Below, one piece after another: positions 1 to 9,811 of a stretch of 64,000 bases of DNA. The number at the start of each line of letters is the position of its first letter. Position 1 is the stretch's first letter. Location: contig JAXGOI010000001.1 in the NCBI GenBank assembly GCA_040767605.1, positions 372,001-436,000 on the forward strand, written 5' to 3'. Source of the stretch: JAXGOI01 sp040767605. Lineage in GTDB: Bacteria > Bacillota > Dehalobacteriia > UBA4068. The notes beneath the pieces are model-generated. The model was not told the origin of the DNA and searched no databases. It worked only from the letters and a program-made list of their open reading frames with translations. Both the position numbers and the translations under genes were made by a program.

Positions 1-1746
1 AGCCTTTTAACCCTAATTGTTATTGCGGCCTTTGGCAAGCTGGGGGCCTTCCCGGCTATGACGGCTCTTTGGGGCGCCGCCCAGCATTTGCTTTTCTTTA
101 TTTCCGTTTACAGCGTTGTGGTTTTAACTGCAAGTCTTACAGGCAACGGGGTAATTAATGTTTTACTCTCCCCTGTTCTTTTAGGCATAGGCCCGGCTTT
201 GGTGGGTATTTATATGCTGATAATGCAAATATTCTATCAGAGCTATTATTCGGCCCTTTTCCCCTACGATAAATGGCTGGCCTATACCTCGCCGATTGCC
301 AGATATATTGCATCCGCCGGTAATATACCCCTGGGTTTAAGGGGGGCTTTGGCTTTAATAGCCTTTATTATTGCCGTAACCCTTTTAGCTCTTTATCTGT
401 ATTTGCGCCGCCCCTCGGAGGCTGCCGGCAGTGCTCTGGCCTTTAAAATCTCCCGCCCCATTATAAAATACCCTCTGGTTTTTATCGGCACCTCCATAAT
501 GGGCCTTGCCTTTTATTCCGCCAGTGCAAATAATGGCAAGCATTTATGGCTTTTATTCGGTTTTCTTTGCGGGGCCTTTATTTCTAACGGGATTATTGAA
601 ATCATTTACCATTTTGATTTCAAGGCTTTAAAAAGGAATTACAGAGGCCCAATTATATTCTTTATCCTCTTTTTAATTCTTTTTGCCGTTCCGGTTTTTG
701 ATTTAACAAATTTTGATTCCTATATACCAGAAGAAGATAATGTAGCCTCAGTAAGCCTGTATATGTCCGGTGTGGATTCCTACGGCACAGGGCTAATATA
801 TGCGCCTTACAGGCTTCAATCCAGTAGGGAGCGGAATTTGGCTTTGCTGAAAAGCGGCCTTCTTACTCAGCCGGAAAATATTAAGGCGGCCCTGGGTATT
901 ATAAACTCGGCAATAGATTTCTCCAAAATACGGATGGAGGACAATCAGCCCTATGAGGGGGATTATTCCCGGGGCACGGATATAAATGTGCTTTACAGCC
1001 TTAAAAACGGCAAAAAAATAGCCAGAAGCTATTATATGCCCATTAAACTTATGGCTGAGGATTTAAGCCTTATTTTAGATTCCTCCGAATACAGGCTGGC
1101 ACATTTTGGGATTTTAAACATGGAGGAAGAAGAATTAAACGCCTTAATTATTAAAGAAATTCGCAGCCTGGGAGATGTTTTCTCCTTCAATGGGGAAACT
1201 TTATCCCCAGGTGTAAAAAGCGCTTTGCTTGAGGCTTATAAAAAAGATTTTATCTCCTTAAACAGCCGCATTCTTAAAGAAAATCATGCCATAGGGATTA
1301 TCTCTTTTGAAAAGCCCTACTTTGATGAAAGGGGCTACAGCTCCACATTCTCTTTGGAATACCCTGTATTCCCCTCCTTTAAAAATACCCTGGCAGAGCT
1401 GGAAGGACTGGGTATAAAAGAAAGTGATTTAGTGGGAGAACCCGGGAATATCAGCAAAATTGAAATCTATTTAGATACCCATAAATACGGCAGCGATTTT
1501 GAAATTGAATCCATTTTCCCTGACCTCCCGGCCGGCACTATAAGTTCAGATTTTAAAGACAGATCTTCTTTAGTAATTACAGACCAAGATGATATAGCTA
1601 AAATTATTTCCCAATCCTGGCCTGCCGAAGCCTTTACCTACACCCCCTTTTACTCCTCGGATTATTCCCGGGAAATTAATGTTTACTATACAACGGATAC
1701 CCAAAGTTATAATCAATTCCGCTACTATACAATTAAAAACTACTAA
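1..1746 (+). CDS. Large multi-pass membrane protein, 5' truncated by window edge
   Basis: The reading frame is open from base 1, and the first ATG at 58 lies inside it, so the true start is probably outside the window. The visible N-terminal part holds several hydrophobic segments (roughly residues 5-30, 40-60, 95-115, 140-190 and 200-225 from the ATG at 58), followed by about 330 mostly hydrophilic residues, presumably an extracytoplasmic domain. The membrane part resembles an ABC-2-type permease and the tail resembles the uncharacterised DUF6449 type, but I recognise this only weakly. An ABC ATPase partner would be expected upstream, outside the window. Termination is at the hairpin at 1801-1832. 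Confidence 0.6.
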   Translation, partial: SLLTLIVIAAFGKLGAFPAMTALWGAAQHLLFFISVYSVVVLTASLTGNGVINVLLSPVLLGIGPALVGIYMLIMQIFYQSYYSALFPYDKWLAYTSPIARYIASAGNIPLGLRGALALIAFIIAVTLLALYLYLRRPSEAAGSALAFKISRPIIKYPLVFIGTSIMGLAFYSASANNGKHLWLLFGFLCGAFISNGIIEIIYHFDFKALKRNYRGPIIFFILFLILFAVPVFDLTNFDSYIPEEDNVASVSLYMSGVDSYGTGLIYAPYRLQSSRERNLALLKSGLLTQPENIKAALGIINSAIDFSKIRMEDNQPYEGDYSRGTDINVLYSLKNGKKIARSYYMPIKLMAEDLSLILDSSEYRLAHFGILNMEEEELNALIIKEIRSLGDVFSFNGETLSPGVKSALLEAYKKDFISLNSRILKENHAIGIISFEKPYFDERGYSSTFSLEYPVFPSFKNTLAELEGLGIKESDLVGEPGNISKIEIYLDTHKYGSDFEIESIFPDLPAGTISSDFKDRSSLVITDQDDIAKIISQSWPAEAFTYTPFYSSDYSREINVYYTTDTQSYNQFRYYTIKNY

Positions 1747-1800
1747 TTTAAAAAGCATTTTTACCTGCCAAACCCTTCCAAGAGGTTGCAATTTAAAGGT

Positions 1801-1832
1801 AAAGGGCCCGAAGTATTTACTTCGGGCCCTTT
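1801..1832. terminator. Bidirectional rho-independent terminator
   Basis: A perfect 15-bp stem (1801-1815 with 1818-1832) is rich in GGGCCC and flanked by A on one side and T on the other. It lies between the convergent membrane protein gene and the ABC permease gene ending at 1907, so it can serve both. Confidence 0.8.
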
Positions 1833-1906
1833 GCTTTAATTAAAAGCCTGTTTGGCTGAATTAATATTTTTAAAAAATACATGCTTAGAATATTTTAAAA
1901 CCCCCG

Positions 1907-2875
1907 CTATCTGTCCTCCCTGAAATAAGGCAGGCTTAAATAGGCCGGGGGCTGCTTTTTGCGATTGCGCCTGAAAGAAATTGTTACTAAAACAATAATT
2001 GTTGTAATATAGGGAATCATATCCAAAAGCTGGGAAGATACTTTAAAATCAAAACCTAAAACAGTTATTGCCGCCCCCTGCATTTTAAAGCCGATACCCC
2101 TTAAAGCGCCGAAAAAATAAGCACCGAAAATTGCCCGCACCGGGTTCCAAATTGCAAATATAACTAAGGCCACAGCTATCCAGCCGGCCCCGGCGGTAAT
2201 ATTATCCTGCCAGCGGGGAACAAAAACCAGAGATAAATAAGCCCCCCCCAACCCGCAAAGGAAGCCGCCGGCTAAAATATTAATATATTTATACAAATTT
2301 ACCGGTACGCCGGAGGCATCCGCCGCCCCGGGGTTTTCCCCCACGGAGCGCAAGGCAAGCCCCCAGCGGGTTTTAAATAAGTAAATATGAATAAGAGCCG
2401 TAAAAATTAAAGAAATATATACATAGGGGCTTTGGGTAAAAATCATTTTACCTAAAATGGGAATATCGCTTAAAACAGGAACAGCCACAATTTTTAAAGC
2501 CTCGGAAATATTCGGGGGCAGGCTTAAACCCACCAGGCTTTGGCCGATAAAGCTGGAAACCCCGATCCCGAAAATTGTCAGAGAAAGCCCGGTTACAACC
2601 TGATTAGCCCTGAATGTTACAGTTAAAATGCCATAAATTAAAGCCCCGGCAGCCCCGGCAAGGCCGGCGCAAAGAATTGCCAAATAAACATTGGCCGTGG
2701 ATATTGCAATAGAAAAACCTGCTACAGCCCCTAAAAGCATCATACCCTCCACACCTAAATTAAGATGCCCGGCCTTCTCCCCTAAAATCCCTCCCAGGGT
2801 GCCAAAAAGCAGGGGGGTGCCCATTTGCACCGCCGTTTGCAAAAACAAGCCGGTTGCTATTATAAATTCATTCAT
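1907..2875 (-). CDS. BMP-family nucleoside/purine ABC transporter, second permease
   Basis: Inner-membrane permease of a ribose/nucleoside-type importer, 322 residues starting MNEFIIATG. The open frame extends to 3019, but that extension overlaps the preceding permease gene. The ATG at 2875 has a good ribosome site (AGGGGGT) and gives the family's usual length. It is strongly hydrophobic with about eight to ten membrane segments, and the GEKAGHLNLGVEGMM region is typical of the YufQ/NupQ-type permease that follows the YufP-type permease. It is the last gene of the bmp-ATPase-permease-permease operon. Substrate is inferred from family and from the adjoining xanthine-dehydrogenase-type genes; nucleosides or purine bases are likely. 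Confidence 0.88.
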   Translation of the reverse strand: MNEFIIATGLFLQTAVQMGTPLLFGTLGGILGEKAGHLNLGVEGMMLLGAVAGFSIAISTANVYLAILCAGLAGAAGALIYGILTVTFRANQVVTGLSLTIFGIGVSSFIGQSLVGLSLPPNISEALKIVAVPVLSDIPILGKMIFTQSPYVYISLIFTALIHIYLFKTRWGLALRSVGENPGAADASGVPVNLYKYINILAGGFLCGLGGAYLSLVFVPRWQDNITAGAGWIAVALVIFAIWNPVRAIFGAYFFGALRGIGFKMQGAAITVLGFDFKVSSQLLDMIPYITTIIVLVTISFRRNRKKQPPAYLSLPYFREDR

Positions 2876-2933
2876 ATTTACCCCCTGTTTAAAGCCCTGT
2901 TTTAAATAATTTATTATGCCATTAGCCTGGGTT

Positions 2934-4013
2934 TTAGTTTTTAGCCTTTTGGGCAAGCTTTTTAAGCCCGCTTTTAGTAACAATGGAATACTGGCTGAAA
3001 AAGCCGCTGGCCAAAACAAAGAAAAGAATAATCCCCTGAATTATTTGAGCCACGGCAGCCGGAATTTGCAGGGATGTTTGCAAATAAGCCCCCCCCTGCA
3101 AAAGCATGGCAAAAACAATTGTTACAAAAACAATAATAACTGGGTTAAGCCGCCCCAGCCAGGCCGTAATAATGGCGGTAAAACCCAAACCGCCGGAAAG
3201 CTGCTCCGATAATGAGGCTTCTATAGCCGAGGCCTGCATCATACCGGCTGCGCCGCAAAGGCCGCCGCTGATAATAATGGCAAAAATCGTAATTTTAGCC
3301 ACATTCATTCCGGCATAGCGGGCTGTGGTATCATTTTCCCCCAATACGGAGATTTCATAGCCAAATTTTGTATATTTAAAAAGAATAAAAATAATAATTA
3401 CGGCAATAAGGGTTATAACCCATCCAATATGCACATTAAAAAGCTTGGGCAAAATGGCATTATCCGCAAAACGGGCAATTTTAGGAAAGCCCTTAGCGCC
3501 GGGGTCTTTCCAGGGGCCGTACTGCAAATAGGAAATCCACTTTAAAGCCACATAATTAAGCATAAGAGTTGTTAAGGTTTCATTGGTATTAAATTTTGTT
3601 TTAAGCAAGGCGGCAATTAAAGCCCAAAGGCCCCCAAAAATAAAGCCCGTTATAAACATGGCTGTAAGTAATAAAGGCATGGGCCAGCCGGGGAAGGCAA
3701 AAGCAATTAGAGATGCGCCGAAAGCCCCTAAAAAAAACTGGCCCTCGCCGCCGATATTCCAAAATTTCATTTTAAAGGCAACAGCCACACCCAGAGAAAG
3801 CATACATAAGGGAATGGCCTTATTTACCGTTTCCTTAAGCCTGTAAGCGGTTCCGGTGGAGCCCTCAATTATTTTTGCATAAATTTCCGCCGGGTTATAG
3901 CCTAAAGCGGCCATAACCAGGGCGGCTGCCAGTAGGGCGCAAAGTACCGCCCCCAGGCTGAGTAAATAATTATAGGCGGCGGATTTTTCCGCTTTTTTTA
4001 CAATTTTTAACAT
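2934..4013 (-). CDS. BMP-family nucleoside/purine ABC transporter, first permease
   Basis: Membrane permease of 359 residues pairing with the product of the next gene to form the transport channel. It has an N-terminal membrane anchor, then the typical motif region SLGVAVAFKMKFWNIGGEGQF near residues 73-94 and NETLTTLMLNYVALKW, which mark YufP/NupP-type permeases. The ATG at 4013 has AAAGGGG upstream. The gene starts 10 bases after the ATPase stop, so the two are probably translationally coupled. Confidence 0.88.
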   Translation of the reverse strand: MLKIVKKAEKSAAYNYLLSLGAVLCALLAAALVMAALGYNPAEIYAKIIEGSTGTAYRLKETVNKAIPLCMLSLGVAVAFKMKFWNIGGEGQFFLGAFGASLIAFAFPGWPMPLLLTAMFITGFIFGGLWALIAALLKTKFNTNETLTTLMLNYVALKWISYLQYGPWKDPGAKGFPKIARFADNAILPKLFNVHIGWVITLIAVIIIFILFKYTKFGYEISVLGENDTTARYAGMNVAKITIFAIIISGGLCGAAGMMQASAIEASLSEQLSGGLGFTAIITAWLGRLNPVIIVFVTIVFAMLLQGGAYLQTSLQIPAAVAQIIQGIILFFVLASGFFSQYSIVTKSGLKKLAQKAKN

Positions 4014-4023
4014 AGCTGCCCCT

Positions 4024-5652
4024 TTATTCTTTTTCCCGCTGTTGAGGATTAGGCTCTTTGCCTTTTATTTTAACTTTTCTGGCTAAATTGCCCTTAAGAA
4101 TATCCTTTTCCTGATGCCCCAGCATAAGAAGGCCTATTTGTTCTTTTGTAACAGAAGCGGCATCCAAAATATCCATAACCCTGCCTCTGTTTAAAACCAG
4201 AATACGGTCGCATAATTGCAAAAGAACATCTAAATCTTCACCGATATATAAAATACCGATATTTTTAGTTTTTTGCTCGTTTAAAACATCGTAAATATTA
4301 TAGGAGGCCCCGATATCCAGCCCCCGTACAGGGTAGGCGGTTATAAGCAATTGGGGGTATAAATTAATTTCCCGCCCTAAAAGCACCTTTTGTATATTGC
4401 CGCCGGAAAGCTTTTTAACCTGATGATTAACAGAAGGGGTGGAAATATTATAACGGCGGATTATTTCTTCCGCTATTTCCCGGCCGTTTTTCCTATCCAT
4501 AAAGGGGCCGTGGGCATTATTATAAGTTTTTAAAAGGACATTATCTACAATATTCATACCCCCAACCAGCCCCATTCCCAGGCGGTCTTCAGGTATAAAG
4601 CTCATGCTTATGCCTTTTTTTATTATTTCCCTGGGGTTTAAATCCCCAATGCTTTCTCCTTTAAAAAGAATCTCCCCTGATGTAGCCCTCATTAAGCCCG
4701 CTATAGTCTCGCATAATTCCTTTTGGCCGCTCCCTGCAATACCGGCAATACCTAAAATCTCCCCGGAATAAAGCTGAAAGGAAACATCATCTAAATATTT
4801 AACTTTGCTGTCTGATTCTATAGTAAGGTTTTTAATCTCCAAAAGGAGTTTTTGATTTTTAGTATCCACCTCTGCCCTTTGAATATCCAGAGAAATAGGC
4901 CTGCCCACCATCATTTCCGTCAGCTCTAAAACATTGGTTTCAGAGGTATTAAGGGTGCCTATATATTCACCCTTGCGCAAAACGGTAACCCTGTCGCTGA
5001 TTTCCATTACCTCGCCTAATTTATGGGTAATAATAATAATGGAGCAGCCCTCATTGCGCATATTTTTAAGAATTTCAAAAAAATGTTTAATTTCCTGCGG
5101 GGTTAAAACCGCCGTAGGCTCGTCTAAAATTAAAACCTCGCCTTTGCGGTATAAAACCTTTAATATTTCAACGGTTTGCTTTTCGCTTACAGACATATCA
5201 TAAATCATTTTTTCGGGGTTAATAAACAAACCGTATTTTTTGCCTATTTCATAAATTTCATCTCTGAGCTTTTTTTTATTAACCAGAGGGGAACCCCCCT
5301 GGCCTAAAATAATATTATCTTTGGCAGAAAGAACTTCTACCAGCTTAAAATGCTGATGCACCATACCGATACCGGAATTAATGGCATCTTTAGGGGATGA
5401 AAAGGAAATTTCCTTTCCTCCAATAAAAATAGAACCGCTGTCGGGGGTGTAAATCCCCGACAGCATGTTCATTAAAGTGCTTTTTCCGGAGCCGTTTTCA
5501 CCTAAGAGAGCATGAATTTCCCCTTTTTTTACAGAAAAGCTAATCTCATGATTGGCAATAACCGAACCAAAGACCTTGGTTATATTTTTCATTTCTATAT
5601 AGGGGGTGTCCCCTTTTAAATAATCTTGGGGGGGTATTACACTCTTAGTCAT
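4024..5652 (-). CDS. BMP-family nucleoside/purine ABC transporter, tandem ATPase
   Basis: Cytoplasmic energy subunit of 542 residues with two ABC domains. Domain 1 carries a canonical Walker A (GENGSGKST, near residue 52) and Walker B (LILDEPTAVL), but its signature is the variant MSVSEKQ. Domain 2 has a degenerate Walker A (GIAGSGQKE), a good signature (LSGGNIQK) and an altered Walker B region (LLITAYPVRGLD). This two-domain asymmetry is standard for the sugar/nucleoside CUT2-like ATPases (YufO/NupO). It lies between bmp and the permeases in one operon. Start ATG with GAGGG upstream. Confidence 0.9.
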   Translation of the reverse strand: MTKSVIPPQDYLKGDTPYIEMKNITKVFGSVIANHEISFSVKKGEIHALLGENGSGKSTLMNMLSGIYTPDSGSIFIGGKEISFSSPKDAINSGIGMVHQHFKLVEVLSAKDNIILGQGGSPLVNKKKLRDEIYEIGKKYGLFINPEKMIYDMSVSEKQTVEILKVLYRKGEVLILDEPTAVLTPQEIKHFFEILKNMRNEGCSIIIITHKLGEVMEISDRVTVLRKGEYIGTLNTSETNVLELTEMMVGRPISLDIQRAEVDTKNQKLLLEIKNLTIESDSKVKYLDDVSFQLYSGEILGIAGIAGSGQKELCETIAGLMRATSGEILFKGESIGDLNPREIIKKGISMSFIPEDRLGMGLVGGMNIVDNVLLKTYNNAHGPFMDRKNGREIAEEIIRRYNISTPSVNHQVKKLSGGNIQKVLLGREINLYPQLLITAYPVRGLDIGASYNIYDVLNEQKTKNIGILYIGEDLDVLLQLCDRILVLNRGRVMDILDAASVTKEQIGLLMLGHQEKDILKGNLARKVKIKGKEPNPQQREKE

Positions 5653-5717
5653 GCAAGCCCTCGTTTAATTATTTATTTTTCTTAAAATTAAAGCCTTTAA
5701 AATAAAAGTTCCGGCAT

Positions 5718-6842
5718 CTATTGTACGGAGCCGATAACCCCTTCTACCAGCCAATCAAAGTTAAGCATTTCATCATCGGTCATTTTTGCGCCTTCAGGGA
5801 CCTTTTCATTACCGGCATTATCTTTAATGGGGCCGCTAAAGACAAATAGTTCCCCGCTTAAAATCTTTTCTTTGGCGGCTTCAACAGCTTCCGCCGTGCC
5901 GGGGGCGCAGTTTTCCGTAAGGGTATCCAAGCGCACCATATCTGTGGACATCCCCTCCCAATATGAGCGGGGCTCCCAGGTGCCGTCTATAATTCTTTGA
6001 ACATCATCAATATAATAGGCGCCCCAGTTAAATAATGGCGCAGTAAGATATGCCTTGGGAGCCGCTCCGGCAGAGGGAGTATTATAACCCACCGCAAAGG
6101 CGCCCCTTTCCTGAGCCGCTACCTGCGGGCCGACTGTATCACAATGCTGGGCGATAACATCGCAGCCATTATTTAAGAGCTCTATGGCGGCGGATTTTTC
6201 TAAAGAGGGGTCCAGCCAGGTATTAATCCAAATAACCTCAACTGTTGCCTCGGGGTTTACCGAGCGTACCCCAAGAGTAAAGGCATTAAGGCCCCTGACT
6301 ACCTCAGGGATAGCCATTGCCCCTACATAACCTATTTTATTATTTTCGGTTCTGAGGCCGGCGGCAATACCCGAAAGATAACGGGCCTCATAAATGCGCC
6401 CCATATAATTAGACATATTATCCGCCATTTTAAAGCCGGTGGCATGTCCGAAATATAAATTGGGGAAATCATTGGCAACATTTAAAGTCCAATCCATATA
6501 GTTAAAGCTTGTGGTATAAATTACATTGCAGCCCTGATCAATAAGATCGCGGACAGCCTTTTCACAATCGGCATTTTCGGGTACATTTTCAACATAAACC
6601 GTCTCTACCCCTAAGGTGTTTTCTAAAGCCAGGCGGCCCTGATTATGGGCATAGGTATAGCCTTCATCCCCAATCGGCCCAATATAAACAAAACCAACCT
6701 TAATATCTTCCTTGGCAATTGCCTGAAGGCCCTCAGCCGGGGTTTGGGTATCGGCGCCGTTATCGGCAGCGCCGCCGCAGCCGCTGATAAAAGCAAAGAC
6801 CATAAGCAAAGCGAGTAAACTAATAAAGATTTTCTTACTCAT
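5718..6842 (-). CDS. BMP-family (PnrA-like) substrate-binding lipoprotein
   Basis: Extracytoplasmic receptor of the importer, 374 residues. The signal peptide ends in a lipobox (FISGC, Cys22), followed by a flexible linker of G/A/D/N/T and then the BMP fold starting IKVGFVYIGPIGDEGY. Family members bind purine nucleosides (PnrA) or related compounds. It is the first gene of the transporter operon and has its own promoter at 6933-6961, downstream of the molybdenum hydroxylase genes. The location next to a xanthine-dehydrogenase-type enzyme supports purine or purine-nucleoside uptake; this is inference. Confidence 0.9.
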   Translation of the reverse strand: MSKKIFISLLALLMVFAFISGCGGAADNGADTQTPAEGLQAIAKEDIKVGFVYIGPIGDEGYTYAHNQGRLALENTLGVETVYVENVPENADCEKAVRDLIDQGCNVIYTTSFNYMDWTLNVANDFPNLYFGHATGFKMADNMSNYMGRIYEARYLSGIAAGLRTENNKIGYVGAMAIPEVVRGLNAFTLGVRSVNPEATVEVIWINTWLDPSLEKSAAIELLNNGCDVIAQHCDTVGPQVAAQERGAFAVGYNTPSAGAAPKAYLTAPLFNWGAYYIDDVQRIIDGTWEPRSYWEGMSTDMVRLDTLTENCAPGTAEAVEAAKEKILSGELFVFSGPIKDNAGNEKVPEGAKMTDDEMLNFDWLVEGVIGSVQ

Positions 6843-6932
6843 TCAAATTCTCCCTCCTAATTTTTATTGCCGCCCCCGCCGCCTTAAAAACAGCCGGGGT
6901 TTGCAAAAACCCTAATCTGGAACACAAGTAAA

Positions 6933-6961
6933 ATTCTACCAAAAATAGCTTAAAATAGCAA
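6933..6961 (-). promoter_or_regulatory. Sigma-A-like promoter of the bmp transporter operon
   Basis: On the minus strand, -35 TTGCTA (6961-6956), a 17-base spacer and -10 TAGAAT (6938-6933). The leader to the bmp ATG is short and shows no recognisable purine riboswitch. Confidence 0.55.
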
Positions 6962-6987
6962 TTAGTAAAATTATTTTAGTTTTTTGT

Positions 6988-7038
6988 CTGAAAACAGCAG
7001 TTTTATTTATAAAAAGGAATTTATTTGCCTGTTTTCAG
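6988..7038. terminator. Inverted repeat between hydroxylase and bmp genes
   Basis: Perfect 10-bp arms (CTGAAAACAG at 6988-6997, CTGTTTTCAG at 7029-7038) enclose 31 A/T-rich bases just downstream of the molybdenum subunit stop. It could end or attenuate the hydroxylase transcript. No clean T-run follows, so the role is uncertain. Confidence 0.35.
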
Positions 7039-7051
7039 GGCGGATTGGCCT

Positions 7052-9337
7052 TTAAGAATCCCTTTCTCTAAGGGCTTTGAGGATTTTTAGGGGTGTAATC
7101 GGCAAATCCCTGATTTGAACACCAACAGCATTATAAACCGCCGCCGCAATAGCGGGGGGAGGGGTATTTATAACCACCTCTCCTATGGATTTTGCCCCGA
7201 AAGGGCCGCTGGGCTCATAGCTGGGAACAAAATCAACCCTTATTTTGCCTGTATCGAGGCGGTTGGGGATTTTATATTGCATAAAAGAGTTTGTGGCAAT
7301 TTTACCTTTTTTATTATAATAAACATCCTCGGTAAGAGCCATGCCTATTCCCTGGGCCAGCCCCCCCTCCGCCTGTACTCTTGCCAGGGAGCTGTTGATA
7401 ATTGTGCCGCAATCCACAACCCCCGCATAATCTAAAACCTTAACTTCGCCTGTTTGAGTATCCACCGAAACCCTGGCAAAGCCCGCCACAAAAGGCGGGG
7501 GTGAAACAGGGCTGCCAAAAGTGGCCTCCCCTAAAAGGGCCTCTCCCTCGCTGCCTACAATGGATTTAATGGCAATATCCCTCAGGCTTATTCCTTTTTC
7601 GCCGCTCTTATCTTTAAGGCTCTCTCCGTCAAAAATTGCCGCCTCTTCTTTAATCCCTAAATGGCGGCAGCCGGCGGAGATTATTTTTGCCTTAAGCTGG
7701 TTAGCAGCCTTAACCACCGCATTACCGGTTACATAAGTTGAGGCCGAGGCATAAGAGCCGCTGTCGAAGGGGGAATTATCCGTATCTACCCCGGGAACAA
7801 TAATTTGCTCCAAGGGGCAATTTAGAATTTCCGCCGCCATTTGGGCCAAAATTGTATCGCAGCCGGTGCCCATATCCGTAGCCCCGATTGAAAGGGTATA
7901 AAAGCCGTCATCATTTAATTGCAGCCTAACAGATGCCACATCCACCTGGGAAATCCCTGAGCCCTGCATACAAACAGCCATACCAAGGCCCTGCTTTAAA
8001 TGGGGTTTTTTTGTTTCGGCTTTATTTTCATCATACCAGCCGATCATTTGGGCGCCTTTATCAATACATTCTATCAGCTTTGAGCTGGAAAGCTTCTCAT
8101 TCTCATAGGCGGGCAGGGTTTCTCCCACCTTAAGCAGGTTCTGTTTTTGAAGCTTAAGGGGGTCTATATTCAGTTTTGCCGCCAGCTCATTTATAGCGGA
8201 TTGAACCGCAAAAGCCCCCTGAGTGGCGCCATAGCCTCTTAAAGCCCCGCCGGGCAAATTATTGGTATAAACAACCTGCCAGCTAAAGCGGGAGGCCAAA
8301 GCCCGATTATATAAGGGCAGGCTTTTACTCCCCACCAAACCCACCGTGGTAGAGGAATGCTCCCCATAGGCCCCTGTATTTGATAAGGCATTTACCTCTA
8401 AAGCCTTAATATTGCCTTCTTTATCGGCCCCTATTTTAACTTTAATTCTCATTTGATGGCGGGAATTTGTCGCCGAAAATGTCTCGTAACGGTCCAGAAC
8501 TAAAAGAGCCGCCTTGCCGGTTTTTAAAGTAATTAAAGCCGGGTAAAACTCGCTAACGGCGGTTTGCTTTCCGCCAAAGCCCCCGCCTATTCTGGGTTTT
8601 ACAACTTTTATTCTGCTCATGGGTAAATCTAAGGCCCGGCTGAGAATTCGCCTTACATGAAAGGGCACCTGAGTTGAAGAAACAACTATTAAACGGCTGC
8701 TGCTGTCTAAATCCGTCAGGGTTCTGTAGGTTTCCATCATCCCATGGGCCTGGGCTTGGGTATAATAAGTATTTTCCGTAACTATTTCGCATTTAGGGAA
8801 TATTTCATCCACATTATTATGGTTAAAAATCCCCGAGGCGCAAATATTTTTATTTCTCTCATTGCCGATTTCAAAATTAAGCTTATAATCTTCTTCATCA
8901 TGAATAATAACCGGAGCCTCTGCCGCCTTTTCAAAATCCAAAACAGGCTCTAAAAGCTCATAATCCACTTTAATCAGGCCGAGGGCTTTTTGAGCTGTTT
9001 TTTCATCCTTAGCCGCCACAATAGCGGCAATATCCCCGGCATAGCGCATTTTTCTGTCTAAAATAAGCCTGTCGTAGGGGGAGGGCTCGGGGTAGGATTG
9101 CCCCGCATTGGTAAAGCGCCTGCCGGTATCGTCCTCATAGGTTAAAACACATTCTACCCCCTCTAAAGCCTGGGCCTTGCTTTTATCTATGCTTTTTATA
9201 TAGGCGGAGGCATGGGGGCAATGCAGAAGCTTAACCGTAAGATAATTGCCGGCGGCAATATCCTGAGTATAAACCGGCTTCCCCGAGGTTATGGCTTTGG
9301 CATCCAGCTTAATTACAGGTTTACCTATATACCTCAT
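7052..9337 (-). CDS. xdhA: Xanthine dehydrogenase-type molybdenum subunit
   Basis: Catalytic subunit of 761 residues that would hydroxylate xanthine, hypoxanthine or a related N-heterocycle at a molybdopterin centre. The start ATG at 9337 overlaps the Fe-S subunit stop (ATGA) and has GGGGGGAAGAGG upstream; the open frame runs further to 9412 but that part overlaps the neighbour. Seen: the cofactor-binding run RIGGGFGGKQ, LRGYGATQG, the GSYASASTYVTGNA region, and GPFGAKSIGEV near the C-terminus, where the conserved active-site Glu lies. It requires the FAD and Fe-S subunits encoded just upstream. Substrate is not provable from sequence; the adjacent purine-type transporter favours a purine. 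Confidence 0.88.
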   Translation of the reverse strand: MRYIGKPVIKLDAKAITSGKPVYTQDIAAGNYLTVKLLHCPHASAYIKSIDKSKAQALEGVECVLTYEDDTGRRFTNAGQSYPEPSPYDRLILDRKMRYAGDIAAIVAAKDEKTAQKALGLIKVDYELLEPVLDFEKAAEAPVIIHDEEDYKLNFEIGNERNKNICASGIFNHNNVDEIFPKCEIVTENTYYTQAQAHGMMETYRTLTDLDSSSRLIVVSSTQVPFHVRRILSRALDLPMSRIKVVKPRIGGGFGGKQTAVSEFYPALITLKTGKAALLVLDRYETFSATNSRHQMRIKVKIGADKEGNIKALEVNALSNTGAYGEHSSTTVGLVGSKSLPLYNRALASRFSWQVVYTNNLPGGALRGYGATQGAFAVQSAINELAAKLNIDPLKLQKQNLLKVGETLPAYENEKLSSSKLIECIDKGAQMIGWYDENKAETKKPHLKQGLGMAVCMQGSGISQVDVASVRLQLNDDGFYTLSIGATDMGTGCDTILAQMAAEILNCPLEQIIVPGVDTDNSPFDSGSYASASTYVTGNAVVKAANQLKAKIISAGCRHLGIKEEAAIFDGESLKDKSGEKGISLRDIAIKSIVGSEGEALLGEATFGSPVSPPPFVAGFARVSVDTQTGEVKVLDYAGVVDCGTIINSSLARVQAEGGLAQGIGMALTEDVYYNKKGKIATNSFMQYKIPNRLDTGKIRVDFVPSYEPSGPFGAKSIGEVVINTPPPAIAAAVYNAVGVQIRDLPITPLKILKALRERDS

Positions 9338-9798
9338 TCCTCTTCCCCCCAGTTTTGGCCCAAATATTTTTCCAAAGCCCTCATTTGGCTCATATAACCG
9401 CTGCAACGGCAAAGGTTCCCGGCTAAATACTCTTTAGCCTCCTCCCTGCCGGCATTGGGGATTTCTCTTTTAAGGGCTAAAACATTCATTATCAGGCCGG
9501 GGTTGCAAAAACCGCATTGTTCCCCGCCTTCTGATGCCAAAAGAGAGGCAAATTCCTCAGCCTCTTCCTTTACACCTTCTAAAGTAGTAACCTCCATACC
9601 GTTAGCCCGAATTGCCGGAACACTGCAGGAAAGCACCGCCTTTTTATTTAGCCAGACGGTACAAATACCGCAATTAGATGTATCGCAGCCCCGCCGCACG
9701 CTGCTGAAGCCCCAAAGACGCAAAATATCTAAAAGCATTATTTCTTCAGCTACGGCAGCGCTATATTCCCTGCCGTTTACTTTAATTTTAATTTCCAT
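9334..9798 (-). CDS. xdhC: Xanthine dehydrogenase-type [2Fe-2S] subunit
   Basis: Electron-transfer subunit of 154 residues with two [2Fe-2S] clusters. The plant-type N-terminal domain supplies Cys38, 43, 46 and 58; the C-terminal helical domain supplies Cys95, 98, 130 and 132 in the CGFC...CRC pattern. All eight ligands are present and the length is normal. The gene follows the FAD subunit by 13 bases and overlaps the start of the molybdenum subunit by four bases. The symbol follows E. coli xdhA/B/C usage, not the XdhC chaperone. Confidence 0.9.
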   Translation of the reverse strand: MEIKIKVNGREYSAAVAEEIMLLDILRLWGFSSVRRGCDTSNCGICTVWLNKKAVLSCSVPAIRANGMEVTTLEGVKEEAEEFASLLASEGGEQCGFCNPGLIMNVLALKREIPNAGREEAKEYLAGNLCRCSGYMSQMRALEKYLGQNWGEEE

Positions 9799-9811
9799 TT
9801 TTTGCCCCTTT

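Noticed and set aside
2876..3019. N-terminal extension of the second BMP permease
   Set aside because: It overlaps the first permease, is not hydrophobic, and the ATG at 2875 has a good ribosome site.
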